Shown: one piece after another, positions 36,354-48,836 of the stretch
How positions within the stretch are numbered: position 1 is the stretch's first letter
Layout: each line of letters opens with the position of its first letter
NCBI RefSeq assembly: GCF_001632365.1
Contig: NW_024468536.1
Coordinates: 186,001-250,000, forward strand
Origin: Laetiporus sulphureus 93-53
Taxonomy: Eukaryota > Basidiomycota > Agaricomycetes > Polyporales > Laetiporaceae
Length of the DNA: 64,000 nt
Direction of reading: 5' to 3'
Translations under genes and position numbers: made by a program
Notes under the pieces: model-generated
Told to the model about the DNA's origin: nothing
The model's input: the letters and a program-made list of their open reading frames with translations, nothing else
The model's database searches: none

Positions 36354-37225
36354 TTCTGACATGCGAAAAGCAGAGAGTAGAATCTGTTCAGTGCCGCGAG
36401 AGCTAGTATATTGGAGGTAGAGGATGTTTCCTGGATGTTCGAGTTCGACTGGGCGGATTAACGCCGGGACGCGTACATCTTATATGGTGACTAATTTCCA
36501 AATATGGCAGGTGTTGTTGATCCGCGCCTGCGTCCTCAACAGTTTCTGCATCGCCCACCCACATAGCCTTGTTGTGCAGAGAGATGTTCCAAACACATCC
36601 TTTTCGCTCTGTTTGCTTTGTGAAACCCTTTCAATCTACACTAAGGATCTGGAGCATGGAATGGCGCAAACGTCATTCCACACAGGAGATAGTCATTCTC
36701 TCGAGAGGCTGGTGCGTCTGCCAATGGCTTGCAGGGAATTAATCATTATGAATTCTATAAATACAGATGGAAGTCAACGGAATAGTAAAGACATGAACCG
36801 TAGATGACCTTGGAAATGCTGCTGTGCATCCAAGACCTGTCCATTGTAGTTGCGAAGAAAACAGTCACGATCAAGATGTATCGATGGCTTCTCTAGCCAG
36901 CCTCCAGCCAGTATGCGCTATTCTCATCTCGTTCTCGTTCTACGTCTCCTTCTCACACGTCAGTTCTACTGGAACTCAGTCGATAACTCGTTTTCGCCAT
37001 GCATTGCCCCGCATGCTACGCCAAGCATCCCTCTAACGACACGACGGTTCACCCGTTCCTCCGCAGAAAGCCTACTAGAAAGGTAGAGAATGATATCACG
37101 GAAGCCGTTCACATTGTCAACAACCGGCCAAAGGTAGACACAATCGTTCCTTAGCTCCAATGCGTAACGATCGTCACTGACAGACTCTGAAATCGTAGCA
37201 CGCTCTCGAGAATGATCAGACAATC
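36354..37225. other. Intergenic between divergent otubain and unknown gene
   Basis: About 870 bp. A frame at 36918-37085 ending in RRFTRSSAESLLER before a GTAGAG site looks weakly coding and could be an upstream exon of the next gene, but its phase does not match the acceptor tested at 37198. Nothing else is seen. Confidence 0.4.
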
Positions 37226-39912
37226 ATGTCACCGCACTCTGCTGCTTCTATGGTCAACCACATACCGGCGGGCTCTCCGTCTCCCAAGTCCCACTCTAGA
37301 CAACGCTCGGGGCCCGTACCCGCACCCACGGCAGCAGCGTCCCTGGTCAATGCTCACGTCACTATCACTCCCGTAGCTGTCAAGAGGCAGATGAAGCCAT
37401 CTGCGTTCAGCACCTTCCCCACGCCCCTTGCATCGCCCCGTCCGTTCTATCCGCCCGGCTTTGGCGCTAGGCGTGGCACCTCAGTAGCTACACCCAGTCG
37501 GCTCCCCATGCGCAATAGCCCGCCTCGAACTGAGGTCAGCATACTGACAAAAGAAAGGATGATAAAGACGTCGAAGCATAATAATGCAGGGATCAAGCTT
37601 ACAGCTAAGATCGAGCCCAATGACATTCCTCCCGTTACGAAGGCTGTCAGTCGCGTCCCTGTTCTCGTCCACACATCTGTCGTCAGCTCTCCCCCGAACA
37701 CTGTCCGAAGGATGATTGATACGAAACGAAGCACGAACGTCACCCCTGTGCGTAGTCGAGGCGGAGATATGAAGATTAGCAACGTGGAGGTCCTGAAGAA
37801 CAAAGGCAACATCTCAGTATCTCAGAGAGCGGCGGGGGTCACCAAGCATGGCAAGCGAGATGCACAGATTAAAGAGAAGCCCGAGCGTGTCGCGATATTC
37901 CAGGCTTGTCCCAAGATTAGCCGCGACATCAAGGCCGCCGTTGATCTTGTCGTTACCGGGTCGAAGATTACCGGGAAAAATATCAGTGGTACGGCACGTG
38001 GGAAGAAGGAGAATGAATTGAAAGAGAGGGAGGGAGATAGGAAGAAGGCGACAGCGCACCGCATACCCGAAGGAGAGAAGGCATATCGAGCCCGAAACAT
38101 TCGTGGAGGAGTACCGACTGTTGAAAGCCTCTCATATGATGGGAAGAAGAAGAAGCAAGCTCTCGCGTGTGTTAATGATATCAAGAAGTATGAATCCCCC
38201 TCTTCCTCTCGCGTTCATCATTTCGCAAAAACTGACACATATGCGATAGGATTAAGACGAAGTATGCTCAAAGCGTCCGCGGCAGCTCACCAACCACTGG
38301 CATGGCCAACTCTCCCTCGCCTAAGAATGGCTTCATGTCTGCACCTCATAGCAATCGAGAACTAGAATCAGACGCTACCACTTGCCGTGAAATGAAGTCG
38401 CTATGCCGTGTAAACCTCGGGGTTGAGGATCCGATCAACATCGTAGATAGTGGTGGTAATGAGCGCAGAAAGACGTGTGTACTCTTGCTATTCAGGGATA
38501 GTCTGTCTTCCTCACTCGCTTGTGCTTTTCCCGTAGCGCAAGTCCCTGCGGAGAGTCGCCCAAGCGTACTGCAGATACCACCGGGGACACCACTTCGGTT
38601 GCAAGCCTCCTCGATGAGACTGTGGTTTGCACACCTCACCACTCAGGGAAGTCGTGTGTCGAGGAAGACGGCACCGAGGATGCAAGCGCTACCCCCTCGG
38701 CAGCAAACATCTTTAACGACCCCACGGCTGTCAGCCCCAGCACTGGCCAAGATATGTGAGCCGATATTCTACATCTGGTTCCAAATGTTCGCAACTCGTA
38801 AACTCAACAGTATTTATAGATCCAAACTACAATGTCCGGTTGAACTCGGAGACATCCGCTTCCCCGTCGCAGTCAAGCAGGCACTGGTTCAGGCCCCTGC
38901 CTTTGCCCCCTCGAAGGGCATTCGTCAGATTGTCGGCACCATCCTCGCGTTCGTCGCTGCCGACGTCACAAAAGATTACGCGTCAACCCAGTCGGCCGTG
39001 CCCGCCGCTTGCGTTCTTGTTCCTGTCTTACCGGTGGACAAGCACGGTAGACCCTGCGTCACCAAGGAGGTCCGCGAGGATCTCCGCAGAATCTTTGATG
39101 TGGAGACTCAGCGCGTGCAACACACCCAGGCTGCCTTGGACAAGCTCGCGCAGTTCCTGGATTCTGACGAAACCACTGAGGAGAGCGTCGGCGTCAAGAG
39201 ACTCAGTGGGTGCGACGCGTTCCTGGAGAAGAGTAAAGAGCTCCACAGCTACCTCGACGGTGTGGTGTCTATCGCTGAGAGGCTCTCTCCGGCTACTGTT
39301 CCCGGCCCTTCTTTGCCCATTCAGTGGTCCGAAGCTCCAAAGAAGAAGGTTAAGAGGACAACCGAAGGCCTCATCGAACAGGCAGAAAGCCCCTCTTGCA
39401 GACTAGCGTGTGAACTGGCGGAGCAGGCCAAGTTGCGCGCAAAGGCTCTGGAGCGCCAGTTCAAGATGACAGGCGAGGAAGAAAACGACCATTGCGCGGC
39501 CACGCTATCGCGGGCACCAATAGGTGGTCAAGCTTCTCCGAGTCCTGCTCTAGAGAAGGTACAGCTTCGCCTCAGCCCTGGACCTTCCACGCCCACACCT
39601 GGCACGCAGGGGAAGTTCACCATTCCCACACTCAGGCGCACACCTGGTCCGCGAGGACCAGCACCGTCAGCAGACGATGCGGATGAACAGGATGTGAACC
39701 CGATGAAACGTCGCTACCTCGAGTGGTCGGCAAGGAAGCTGTACGAACGGCAGATTGCATCCGGAACACCGACTAGGACCGTGTCTGCGGCCGCTGCCTC
39801 TAGTGCGGAGGGAGAATTGCCGCGTTTGTCGATCGCTCGCCATGCATGTAGCCGGTTCAGCTTGCCGCCGCTACGACCTGTAGCCCTTGAAGCTTCGTAC
39901 GTCAGTGCGTAG
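37226..39912 (+). CDS. Large disordered basic protein of unknown function
   Basis: I recognise no domain. My model is exon 37226 to about 38167, intron to 38249, exon to about 38482, intron to about 38541, exon to about 38757, intron to about 38822, then exon to TAG at 39912. The three joins give AIKTKYAQSV, RRKTASPCGESPKR and TGQDISKLQCPVELGD, each in phase. The first half is Pro/Ser/Lys-rich with many basic clusters (KKENELKEREGDRKKA). The central and C-terminal part looks folded and helical (LGDIRFPVAVKQALVQAPAF, EVREDLRRIFDVETQRVQHT), followed by a Pro/Thr-rich tail. The composition suggests a nuclear or cytoskeletal regulator, but this is a guess. Upstream exons may exist. Confidence 0.65.
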
Positions 39913-40751
39913 GTCGAAGAACATGCAGATGCGTGTGGCGACGATGTTGGGTGATGTTGACGAGGGACTCGACTCAGTCAGCTGGATGGATGATGGGCTG
40001 ATGGTCGTTTTAGGAGAGTTTTTCTTGGATTTGTTAAATTGCGGTCTTTTATTGTGTTTCATGGGAATTTTGTCGACGTCTATCACTAACTGCAATGGTC
40101 GGATTCTTCGCACTGGTTGGCCTTGAGACAGCTCATTGAAGATGTCACGCATGTTATCGGGTGAGTTATGACACCTCTAATGCTGTCTTTTGGATTTACT
40201 TACGTTTCGAGCAGGTGCCCAGACGCCCATCAGGTACGCGACATGATGGGGTACCTCATCGTTTGAGCCCGCATGCGAGGACATCTTCAAGAGTAAGCTG
40301 CTGCACTACCTCTACTATCTAGTCCCGTGCTCATCATTTATGTTGCTCCTTCAGGCTCATTTTCAGGCAGTGGTGAAGTAGCGGACAATGATTTGCGGCT
40401 TGCTGATCATACGTCCGCGCGGGGAGTGGTGTACTGCGAACACCGCCCGTTGTACTTCGTGTCTCCTTTGTCATCTATTTCTCATTATCGCGCATACTAT
40501 GTTAGTTAACTTTATCAACTTGCACGACATCATCAGTCATCGTGGCGCTCACGATATTCTTTCAAGTGGTCACTGGGCGGCGGGGAGCAAGAACGCGATA
40601 TATCAGCTTCGACAGGAGTGCGGTCACCTCTGAGCAGCTCGAACGAAAATATTGTTTTAGGAAGACCCACAACGTGCAATTGCATATTCATTAGAGCCGA
40701 CAAACTGTTAGTAGAACATACCGACCAAACTGATTCCGCATACAACTGTAC
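39913..40751. other. Intergenic, convergent 3' ends
   Basis: About 840 bp between the 3' ends of the unknown gene and the SurE-like gene. Only spurious frames are seen. No repeat or RNA gene is recognised. Confidence 0.45.
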
Positions 40752-41990
40752 TTATGAAGGCAAGCAGCTGAACGGCAACGCCGTAAGCGCCGCATACACC
40801 TCCGCCTGCGTCGCCGCGTCAACATCCGTCTTGTTGGTGATGCTAAGCACCGTGACGCTCGAGTAGCAGCCGGACGTCGCGACCACGTCGCTCTCCGCAG
40901 GGAGCGTAGTACTTCCGCACGTTTCATAATCCGTCGCGTCATCGCTCGCCAGGTTGCGCGAAAAGACCCACTTGTAGTCCGTCGCGTCCGCGCAGTCATC
41001 GATGCTTGGGTAGTTCACCGAGACGATGACGTCTGCGGGGAGGAGCGAGGATCCGGAAGTGCCGCTGGCGAGGATGGTTTGCGTGTAGTAGACGGTGAGG
41101 GCGGCGTAGATCCATGAGGACTCGGAGGAGGAGGCAGTGGGATCGGATTCGAGAGTCGTGTAGGAGACTTGGGCGCCGGTGTCGCCGGAGAACGCGGTGG
41201 CGGGTATACCCAACTTTGAGGCTTCGCATGCTGCGCCGCTGTTCGCGCGTTGCGTTAGAATCGTAATCACAAAAGTGGCAGGGACAGAACGTACACCGTT
41301 CCTGACTCTAGGACTACTGTTCCCAGGTTGTCTGTACAAAATGACGGTTTCTTTCAGACACACCGGTGACGAGATTGGGAGAGAATCGAGACTCACTGCC
41401 GATGTTCGGACCGCTGACGACGAAGTCTGGACCCGCGCCATCGAAAAACTGAGGTGCGAGAGTCTGGATGCCGTAGCTTACAGCGTCGACACTAGTTTTA
41501 CGCAAATCAGGTGAGGTCAAATGCCATCAGAGAAATCCAGACATACGGGTACGAGTTCACATAGTTCAGACGAGCTATAATACGGCATGTTCAGCATACT
41601 ACACAAGGAAACGTCAAGTACTGCGAGACTACGTACGATCACTCGCATTGTAGCCTTCCGCAGGAGAACCGACCGGACACGTATCGTACTCGCAGGGCTC
41701 GGTCAGGACAGTCGGCGTCGCAGAATCCGAGCCTGTCCCCGACTCGTTCTCAGCAGGAGCGGACAGAACGACCTTGATGATATCAAGGCGATTGTCAGGC
41801 ACAGCGACAATGTAAGTATGGCACGAGAACTCAGAAAGCTCACGTCAAAGCCTGCGTCTGTCAGATCGGTGTACTGGGCGCGGATCTGAGCATCAGCCCA
41901 TCCGTCATCGTTCGTCAAGACGATGTTCTGGGCATGCGCGATGAAGGCGCTTGAGAGAGCGATGGCAATGAGTGACGCAGAGATACGCAT
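40752..41990 (-). CDS. Secreted SurE-like 5'-nucleotidase/acid phosphatase
   Basis: Phosphatase of the SurE fold. The protein begins MRISASLIAIALSSAFIAHA, a signal peptide, followed at once by QNIVLTNDDGW, the SurE active-site DD motif, then IRAQYTDLTDAGFDVSF. Later exons contain VVLSAPAENESGTGS, CEYDTCPVG, LNYVNSYP, the segment GPDFVVSGPNIGS (typical SurE metal-site neighbourhood), GAACEASKLGIPATAFSG, WIYAALTVYYTQTIL and DVIVSVNYPS. It ends PFSCLPS with TAA at 40754-40752. Several cysteines fit an extracellular protein. Secreted SurE proteins are common in Agaricomycetes; the substrate is unknown. It has at least four introns. Confidence 0.87.
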
Positions 41991-43079
41991 GCTGGGAGCT
42001 GGGAAGGGCTGAGGGTGGTATTGACTCGCGCAGTCGGGTGAGCGACGAGACTGCGCTCTCATGCGAACAGAAGCTAAATTTATATGCCAGATCAGAGGAC
42101 GCACGTTCGTCGGGGCGTCAGAGAGTCGCTGTTCTGCGCATGCGGTAATGTGAGGGTGCGTGCCTGACAGGATGGCTTTCATGGACGAGAAGCGAGACGT
42201 GCCCACGGCGAAGGGGTATTCTCGAAGTGAGTAGCTGCAATATCTGTACAACCGAGCCTCAAAGTGACCGGCTGCAATTGCTCGTTTGTCGATCTCTGCC
42301 AATCAGGCTCGTGTACACGCACGTACGCAGTATCGTCTCGCGAACAGCAGCCGCCCATCGTGACTTTCTCCTCTTTGCCGACCGTCTTTGTCGCGCATAT
42401 ATTATGGCACTGGCAATTCATTCAACACGTGCATTTGAAGCTGAAAGTGAAGCATCCCGGCTGAGACGACTTCTCTAAGCGCATTTTTGGCAAAAGCTAG
42501 ACAGAAATACATCGTATGAGCAGCACATCAGCAGAAGAGATCCTACAAGGAACGGCTCAGGTGTACGCACGTTCGACTGTGCAAGCAGATCCATCTGGGA
42601 AGCGGTTCCGTGTCTCGCATGAAGGAAATGACGATTGACTAATATGCTCTATTGCGAAGCAACAGTTTAAGTAGCGAGAAGTGAGACGCACTTTCTTCGT
42701 GGGCTGGGACCTCGTTGTTGCATGAGCTTGACGCGCAGCAATTCGGCACGAAGAACCGCGTCCATAAGAGGGGAGTCATCGTATGAGCATTGCACTGCAT
42801 TTTCGCTGAAAAAGTCGCGGTGCTTGCTGAAAATCGCTGTTAGTGACGGTGCGTAGCCCATCCCTTTCGTCCTGTGCAGAGCAGCGTTCGCGGGTGACTG
42901 ATGTTTCTGAGAAAGCATACATGTGAATGTAGAGACGCGCTCTTCGTCGAAGCTGAAGCATGGTTGTATTCAGTGATATAGAAAGTTGCGTGTGCGATAG
43001 TCAACAAGAAGATTGTATCGGTTTTAAGATATCAATGGGGTAAGGAGCCAAGGCCTTGAATGGACAGCGTTTCACCTGG
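41991..43079. other. Intergenic upstream of SurE-like gene
   Basis: About 1.1 kb. A minus-strand frame at 42667-42961 contains a weakly coding-looking stretch (SPLMDAVLRAELLRVKLMQQ) with no recognised family. The first 300 bases presumably include the SurE-like promoter; no other structure is seen. Confidence 0.4.
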
Positions 43080-43554
43080 CGTTGAAACACCTACACATAG
43101 GGTTTCGCATGAGGTCCGGTCAAGCAAATCATCGCGCTTCTTTGCTGACGCAGTTAGAACAATCGTCGTGAAGAGCGCGGCCAGTGGCGCTGCGACGATC
43201 CACATTGCCCAGGGTCGCGGGTACCGCGGAAACGACGAGCAAGTTACTCGTGACCTCTCGCTTATTTTCTGCTACGCCTGCTTTTGTGGACTGCGCCGAC
43301 AGACGAACAGGCCAGCGAAGAAACGAAAGGCGGATCGATGAGACGAGTAAAAGATTTCTGTTGCCGTGACGATTAGCGGTATTGATTACGTTAGCAGCAT
43401 ACACTTCGGGTGTACCCGAGGCCTCCAGATTAGGGAGGTACTGCAGCGCCTTGTTAAACGGGCTTGTCGCTGCTGTCCACGACGACCACGACCTTTCGAC
43501 AGCGTCGCTCTGCCTCTTCGCTGCTCTGAGCTTTTGGCGAACGGGGAGCGACAT
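43080..43554 (-). CDS. Small predicted single-pass membrane protein, unrecognised
   Basis: I do not recognise the family. The first exon starts MSLPVRQKLRAAKRQSDA at 43554 and runs to PEVYAAN before a GTAATC site (about 43389). A later segment in another frame (about 43290-43130) reads RYPRPWAMWIVAAPLAALFT, continuing through a hydrophobic helix into SAKKRDDLLDR. The helix (about 18 residues) flanked by basic residues suggests a single-pass, perhaps mitochondrial, protein. The intron between them probably ends at GTAGCAG before AAAATAAGC, but I could not confirm phase or the stop. Its start lies only about 100 bp from the Cla4/PAK kinase start, so the two probably share a promoter. Confidence 0.4.
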
Positions 43555-43654
43555 ACGATCGCTTGGCTAAATAGTAGCTCACGTTCTCTTACGATAATTC
43601 GACTCCGCCGCGTCAACTCCTTAGTCGGGAACCGTGTTTCCGGTGTGATTGAGT

Positions 43655-46600
43655 ATGGCCTTCAACCAAGTTACTGCGACATCCCTGACCCCTTCACGGC
43701 CTGCCCCGGCAGCACCCATGCAGCGCGGACCTGTCGCCCACGCCTTGTCCTCTTCCGGTTACGTGTCTTCCTTCTCCGTTGGCACATCCTCACCCTCAGG
43801 CTCGTCATATGCTTCCTCCTACTCCGGCATCGGTGGATCGCCAAATCGGGGCTCAGACATGTCTTCAAACTCTCGTGTTGTACGAAGTGGGGCCGTTGCT
43901 GTGAAGGAGGATGGCCTGGTCAGTTGGTTGTGGAGGCCGAAATGGCTGGTGTTGAAGGAGCAGACGCTCTCGATACACAAGAGCGAGGTGAGCGATCAGT
44001 TCTCAGGCAGGCATCGTAGAGCTGGCCATCATGTTCATTTGATATATGAACCGCACTGCACGTCCCTCTGCTGGGTCGTTCGTGGGTCAATCGTGGAAGG
44101 CCGTGTCTTCCGTCTCCATGACAGCTTCACAGGCTGCCCGGAGGCTAGATGTACATCTCATTGTCAAACAGCGTCTATCTTGATGAAGAAAGACGTGGAG
44201 GCATAGAGTACTCTTTACGCAACACTATAGCCGCCATGTCTCCATTTCTTCGCGGCTTCCGAGCAGGTCCTGTCAAAGTCTGCCATCATGATTTGACAGG
44301 CTGCAGGCATGCACCGAATCCGTTTACGTATCCTGCTCTTTGATTGCTCGTCTCACCTCTGACATATCGCGCCTAACCCATGGATGCAGTCCTCCCACCA
44401 ATACCAAAGTCTCATCAACCTGGCTGATATCGCAAACGTCGAGCGGACAGATCTCAAGCCATATTGTCTACTCCTAGAGACGAAGGACAAGCGTATGTAC
44501 TTTTCTCTCAAAAGTGATGAGGAATTGTATGGCTGGCAAGACGACATTTACTCTCGGAGCCCTCTGATGGGCGTCAGCGGCCCGACAAACTTTGTGCACA
44601 AGGTGCATGTCGGCTTTGATCCCGTTTCGGGCGCATTTACTGGCTTGCCAGACGCATGGAGCAAGCTGCTCACAAAGTCGGCCATTACACGAGAAGACTA
44701 TGCGAAGGATCCCCAGGCCGTGCTCGACGTGCTCGAGTTCTATACCGACCACCAGAAGCGCGAAATGGAGGAAATGGGCATGGGCCACTCGCCTCCACGA
44801 AATAACGGAGGTACGGGCCTCCCCACTCTCGCCTCAAGTCCACCTAGTCCCTCAATCTCGCTTTCATCCTACCCCTACACAGACTCCTCCAGCGCACCGC
44901 GGTTCAACGCAGGGACAGGCCTCGGCGGTTCGGGTATGAAGCTCTCCCCTCTCGATTCACGCCCGCAGATGATGCGGCAGGATTCGTCGCAGGGCGGCTT
45001 CACCGGAAACGGCGGTGCGGACAACCTCTCATCAAGTGCCGCCCTCGCGCGTGCTGCGGAGCTCGTGAATGGCGCCGCCGTCCAACATGCGAACACAATC
45101 TCTGCCGCACAGACGAACGGGGCGATGCGCCCCGGCGTTCCTCCTATCGCTCCCGGTTCGGCGGCGCTGCAAGCATCAAGGCCTGCGCCAGCACGCCCGC
45201 TGCTAACTACGCACCGCCCTGCCCCACCAGCGCCGCACGGTAACGCACCCAAGCCGACTTTGCCTGACCACACGCCCACCTCCGCTGACCTTCGCGCGCG
45301 CGCGAAGGCACAAGGCCCGCCGAGCGAGACGCAGACTTCGAAGCCATCAGGGTTGAATGGCGAGGCGCGCGATGACGGCGAGAAGCGACCCAATATGGCA
45401 CCTTCGAAGTCGTCTCCGGCGACCAGCTTGCCCATCTCGCAGCCCGCGAGCGGTGCGGCGGGAAGCACTGTCGGTCCGCCGCCGGTGAAGCCGTTGCAGC
45501 CGAAGAAGGCTAACGTGCCCAAGGACCGGGAGCGAGAGAGGGAGAGGGAGAAGGAGGGGCCGACGGTGGCGGTGACGATGCCGGATGATGAGCGGGAGCG
45601 GAGGGCGGAGAGGGAGCGAGAGCGGACGGAGAGAGAGAAGGAGAAGGGCGGCGTCGCTGCGGCGGCAGCTACGCTCGAGAAGCCGAAGGAGAAGGAGAAG
45701 CGGATCAGCACAATGAACGAGGTACAGATCATGGAGAAGCTGCGCAGTGTTGTCAGCGATGACGACCCGAAGACGTTGTACAGCAAGATCCGGAAGGTCG
45801 GGCAAGGGTGAGTGATTCTCTGAACGTTCTATTGGAATGGGATCGAATACCGATCACTGCTTGAATAGTGCGTCTGGCCACGTCTACGTTGCGAAGACGC
45901 TCGCTACCGGTAAGAAGATCGCGATCAAGGAGATGGATCTGTCGAACCAGCCACGAAAGGAATTGATCGTGAACGAGATCTTGGTGATGAAGGAGTCGCA
46001 GCACCCGAACATTGTCAATTTCCTCGAAGCGTATCTTGTCAAGAGCAATGAGCTTTGGGTCGTTATGGAGTACATGGAGGGTGGTGCGCTAACGGATATC
46101 ATTGAGAACAATACGCTCGAAGAGGATCAGATCTCGAGTATCTGTTTGGAGGTATGTGTACCGATAATCTTCCCATGAGAGTCAGCGACTGATGAGCATC
46201 ATAGACGTGCAAGGGTCTGGGCCATCTGCACAGCCAGCATATTATTCACCGTGATATCAAATCTGACAACGTTCTCTTGGATGCTCAGGGGCACGTCAAG
46301 ATCAGTATGTACATCTACTTTCAATCGCAATCATACGCTGACCATCATCTCAGCTGACTTTGGCTTCTGTGCGAAGCTGACGGACCAGAAGTCCAAGCGA
46401 GCAACGATGGTCGGCACGCCGTACTGGATGGCACCCGAGGTTGTCAAACAGAAGGAGTACGGTGCCAAAGTTGACATCTGGTCGCTCGGTATCATGGCCA
46501 TCGAAATGATCGAAAGCGAGCCGCCATACCTTGATGAAGAGCCGCTGAAGGCACTGTATCTGATTGCGACGAATGGCACGCCGACGTTGAAAAAGCCCGA

Positions 46601-46822
46601 GGCCGTCAGCCGGGAGCTGAAAAGCTTCTTGAGCGTGTGCTTGTGTGTGGACGTCAAGAGTCGCGCAACTGCCGATGAGCTCCTAGAGGTGAGAGAGCTT
46701 CCTTATTCATGTGTGTTACGTGCTGACGACGGTCTCCGCGACAGCACGAGTTCCTGAAGAAAGCGTGTGCGCTGTCGGGCTTGGCGCCCCTGTTGCGGTT
46801 CAGGAACAAGCAGGCATCGTGA
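43655..46822 (+). CDS. Cla4/PAK-type p21-activated protein kinase (PH-CRIB-kinase)
   Basis: Ser/Thr kinase downstream of Cdc42/Rac, acting at sites of polarised growth and septation. Six exons fit phase: 43655-43987, 44390-45807, 45869-46151, 46205-46304, 46354-46688 and 46745-46822, encoding 848 residues. A PH domain spans about 70-170 and a CRIB motif [16 protein letters not shown] about 173-188. A long Pro/Ser-rich linker ends in a highly charged Arg/Glu tract (about 490-540). The kinase runs from about 576: glycine loop [12 protein letters not shown], lysine in [21 protein letters not shown], activation segment [11 protein letters not shown]. All key residues are present. PH plus CRIB identifies the Cla4 branch, not Ste20. 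Intron 1 splits the PH domain and is 402 bp. The true ATG is at 43655. Confidence 0.94.
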
Positions 46823-47371
46823 TTTGCATGTTTTTACGACTGTGCTGGACTCGCGCGAGCTCGTGGGTCCGGATACGAATTCTTTTGCTCGTCGTCCGTT
46901 CCATCCCTTGAAGATGTCTTTGATGTCTCTCACGTGCTGTACGTTACCCTCTCTCTCCTGATTCATATCTGGTTCTACCTACCATCTATATTCACCGACT
47001 TTGGCTCCCCCTCCCTTTATCACTCCGATCCCCGATTACGATTGGAAAAGCCGTAGTGTACTCATTTTGTCTGCTAGACGAATTATTTCGGATGCTGCAT
47101 TCGTGTCGCACGCATACCTAGTGCATACGCGTGTGTGTAGCTTATGTACGAACTGGGAACACGGTGGCTTTACACTGAATATATACGAGGGACATGAACA
47201 CATGCACACAGCGGCGAAGGACGACATTCGAGCATACAATGGCATGAATCCTATGGTAAGTCATACAAACATACAGACATATGATGAACCATTCTCTCAA
47301 GCGGGAAGGGTGTAGTGTCAGGGCATAAGTATTCTAACGATCATGGAGCAATCAGCTACAACGTCATATAA
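46823..47371. other. Intergenic between convergent PAK and CNOT11 genes
   Basis: About 550 bp, probably mostly 3' untranslated sequence of the two convergent genes. The frames present are short and show nothing recognisable. Confidence 0.5.
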
Positions 47372-48836
47372 TCAGAACTTGCCGGTGGCCAGGACGCGGT
47401 AGAGTGCGTTGGCCTCCTCGAATCGTGAGTTGCGCAGAGTGAAATGCATAATCTCGGCGGAGTCGATGTCAGATGCAGGATCGACAATGGAGAACTTGAT
47501 GAGGGAGTTGTAGAACCGACACAGCTGCGGGCATGCGGTGAGCTGATAATAGACCAATTTCAAATGTCTACACACGTTCTGCACGCCCTTCGCGAAGCGA
47601 TCATCGCTGATGCTGCCTTCACGTTCTTGTTCTTCGGCCCTGTCCAGCCAAGCGATGCATTCGTGGATGAACCAGCCGAGCACCTCAGTCCTAACGAGAT
47701 CCGCTATGGTCGTCTTCCCGCCAGTGGTCGAGTCCATGACCGGGGTCGGATCGCGCAGCAGGCGTCCCACTAGATCGAACGAGGGCAGTGATGGTGGTAG
47801 GTGCCTCAGGACATCCAAATATAGCATGAGGTCATTGTCATTCACGGCAGCAGACGAAAGCAGCGCGGAGAGCAGCGGATGCACTAGCGTCGGGTTGTAC
47901 GCGATGAGTTGAGGGAGATCGACTGACGTGAGGACCGGTGGTGACGTAAGTTGCGGGAGGGCAGGCAGCAGCGTCTGCAGCGGACAGACACGTTGGTGAG
48001 ACAAGTGGCAGGATGCGATGAACGTACCCGTTGCTCCGAAAGTGTCAGCACCCGCTCACGAGCAGCGAGGAGCAGAGTCATCGCCTCAGAGAGTCGCTGG
48101 GTCTCCTCATCGCTTTCTGGTGCGACTGGTGATGCGCCCGTCTTATTCCTGCGCCATGAGTCAACTAGCGATTCTATAGATACGACAGAGCAGCGTACGC
48201 CTCTTCTGTGAAACGCCCCAGATATGGCTCCTCATCTTCCAAGAGGAGGTTAGCCGCACGAAGTTTGGGCGGCAGCGGTCCACGCGCGAGAGTCATCGGG
48301 GTGAATATCCCAATCTGTGTGACGGTGAACCTGCCGCAAGGCGATGGGAGTACGCAATGGACGTACATCGTCGCCGTCGCCTTTCAGAATCTTCCATAGA
48401 ACCCAAACGAGCTGCTCGCCCTCACCGGATCCCCCTTCGCGTGCCAGTTGCATCGCATCCTCTCGTTCTTTGATGAACGTAGCGAGTAGCGCAGACCGGA
48501 ATGGATTGATTGCAATGGAATATGGCGCATATAGTGCATAGAGAAGGTACGAGACGAGGATCCGTTGTGCGGGCTGCAGGGCAGGTCAACGAGACTCTCT
48601 GCAAGTGATAGCGACGCACTGACATCAGTCGACGAATCAAGCAACGGAAGGAGCACGTCCAGCGCGACCTGAAAGCGCGATGATATCGGAACAAGCTGTG
48701 TGAACGCTTGCATAGCCGTCGAGCACGGCAGAGAATATGCCCTCGCAAGCAGCTGATGAACCGAAGCCCGGGCAGATTCGACTGAGGGCTGCTTCATCGC
48801 GAGAGGAGGTGCATAGACATTGGCAGTTTGCATCAT
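47372..48836 (-). CDS. CNOT11: CCR4-NOT complex subunit 11 homologue
   Basis: Subunit of the CCR4-NOT deadenylase, which shortens mRNA poly(A) tails in the cytoplasm. On the minus strand an N-terminal part reads MMQTANVYAPPLAMKQPSVE and then helical repeats (ARAYSLPCSTAMQAFTQLV, RFQVALDVLLPLLDSS). Next is ILVSYLLYALYAPYSIAIN through FRSALLATFIKERE, typical of the CNOT11/DUF2363 N-terminal fold. The C-terminal domain contains LPQLIAYNPTLVHPLLSALL, LYLDVLRHLPPSLPSFDLV, FIHECIAWLD and ends HFTLRNSRFEEANALYRVL, matching the CNOT11 C-terminus. The stop is at 47372. The frame is open above the chosen start to 48920 without an ATG, so an upstream exon is possible. Confidence 0.8.

Noticed and set aside
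36424..36807. 127-codon plus-strand frame between otubain and the unknown basic protein
   Set aside because: No domain, atypical composition and no supporting splice context; probably chance.
44875..45786. 303-codon minus-strand frame opposite the PAK linker
   Set aside because: It is the complement of the low-complexity Pro/Ser/Arg/Glu linker of the kinase, has Ser/Arg-rich nonsense composition and no domain; the plus strand is clearly coding.
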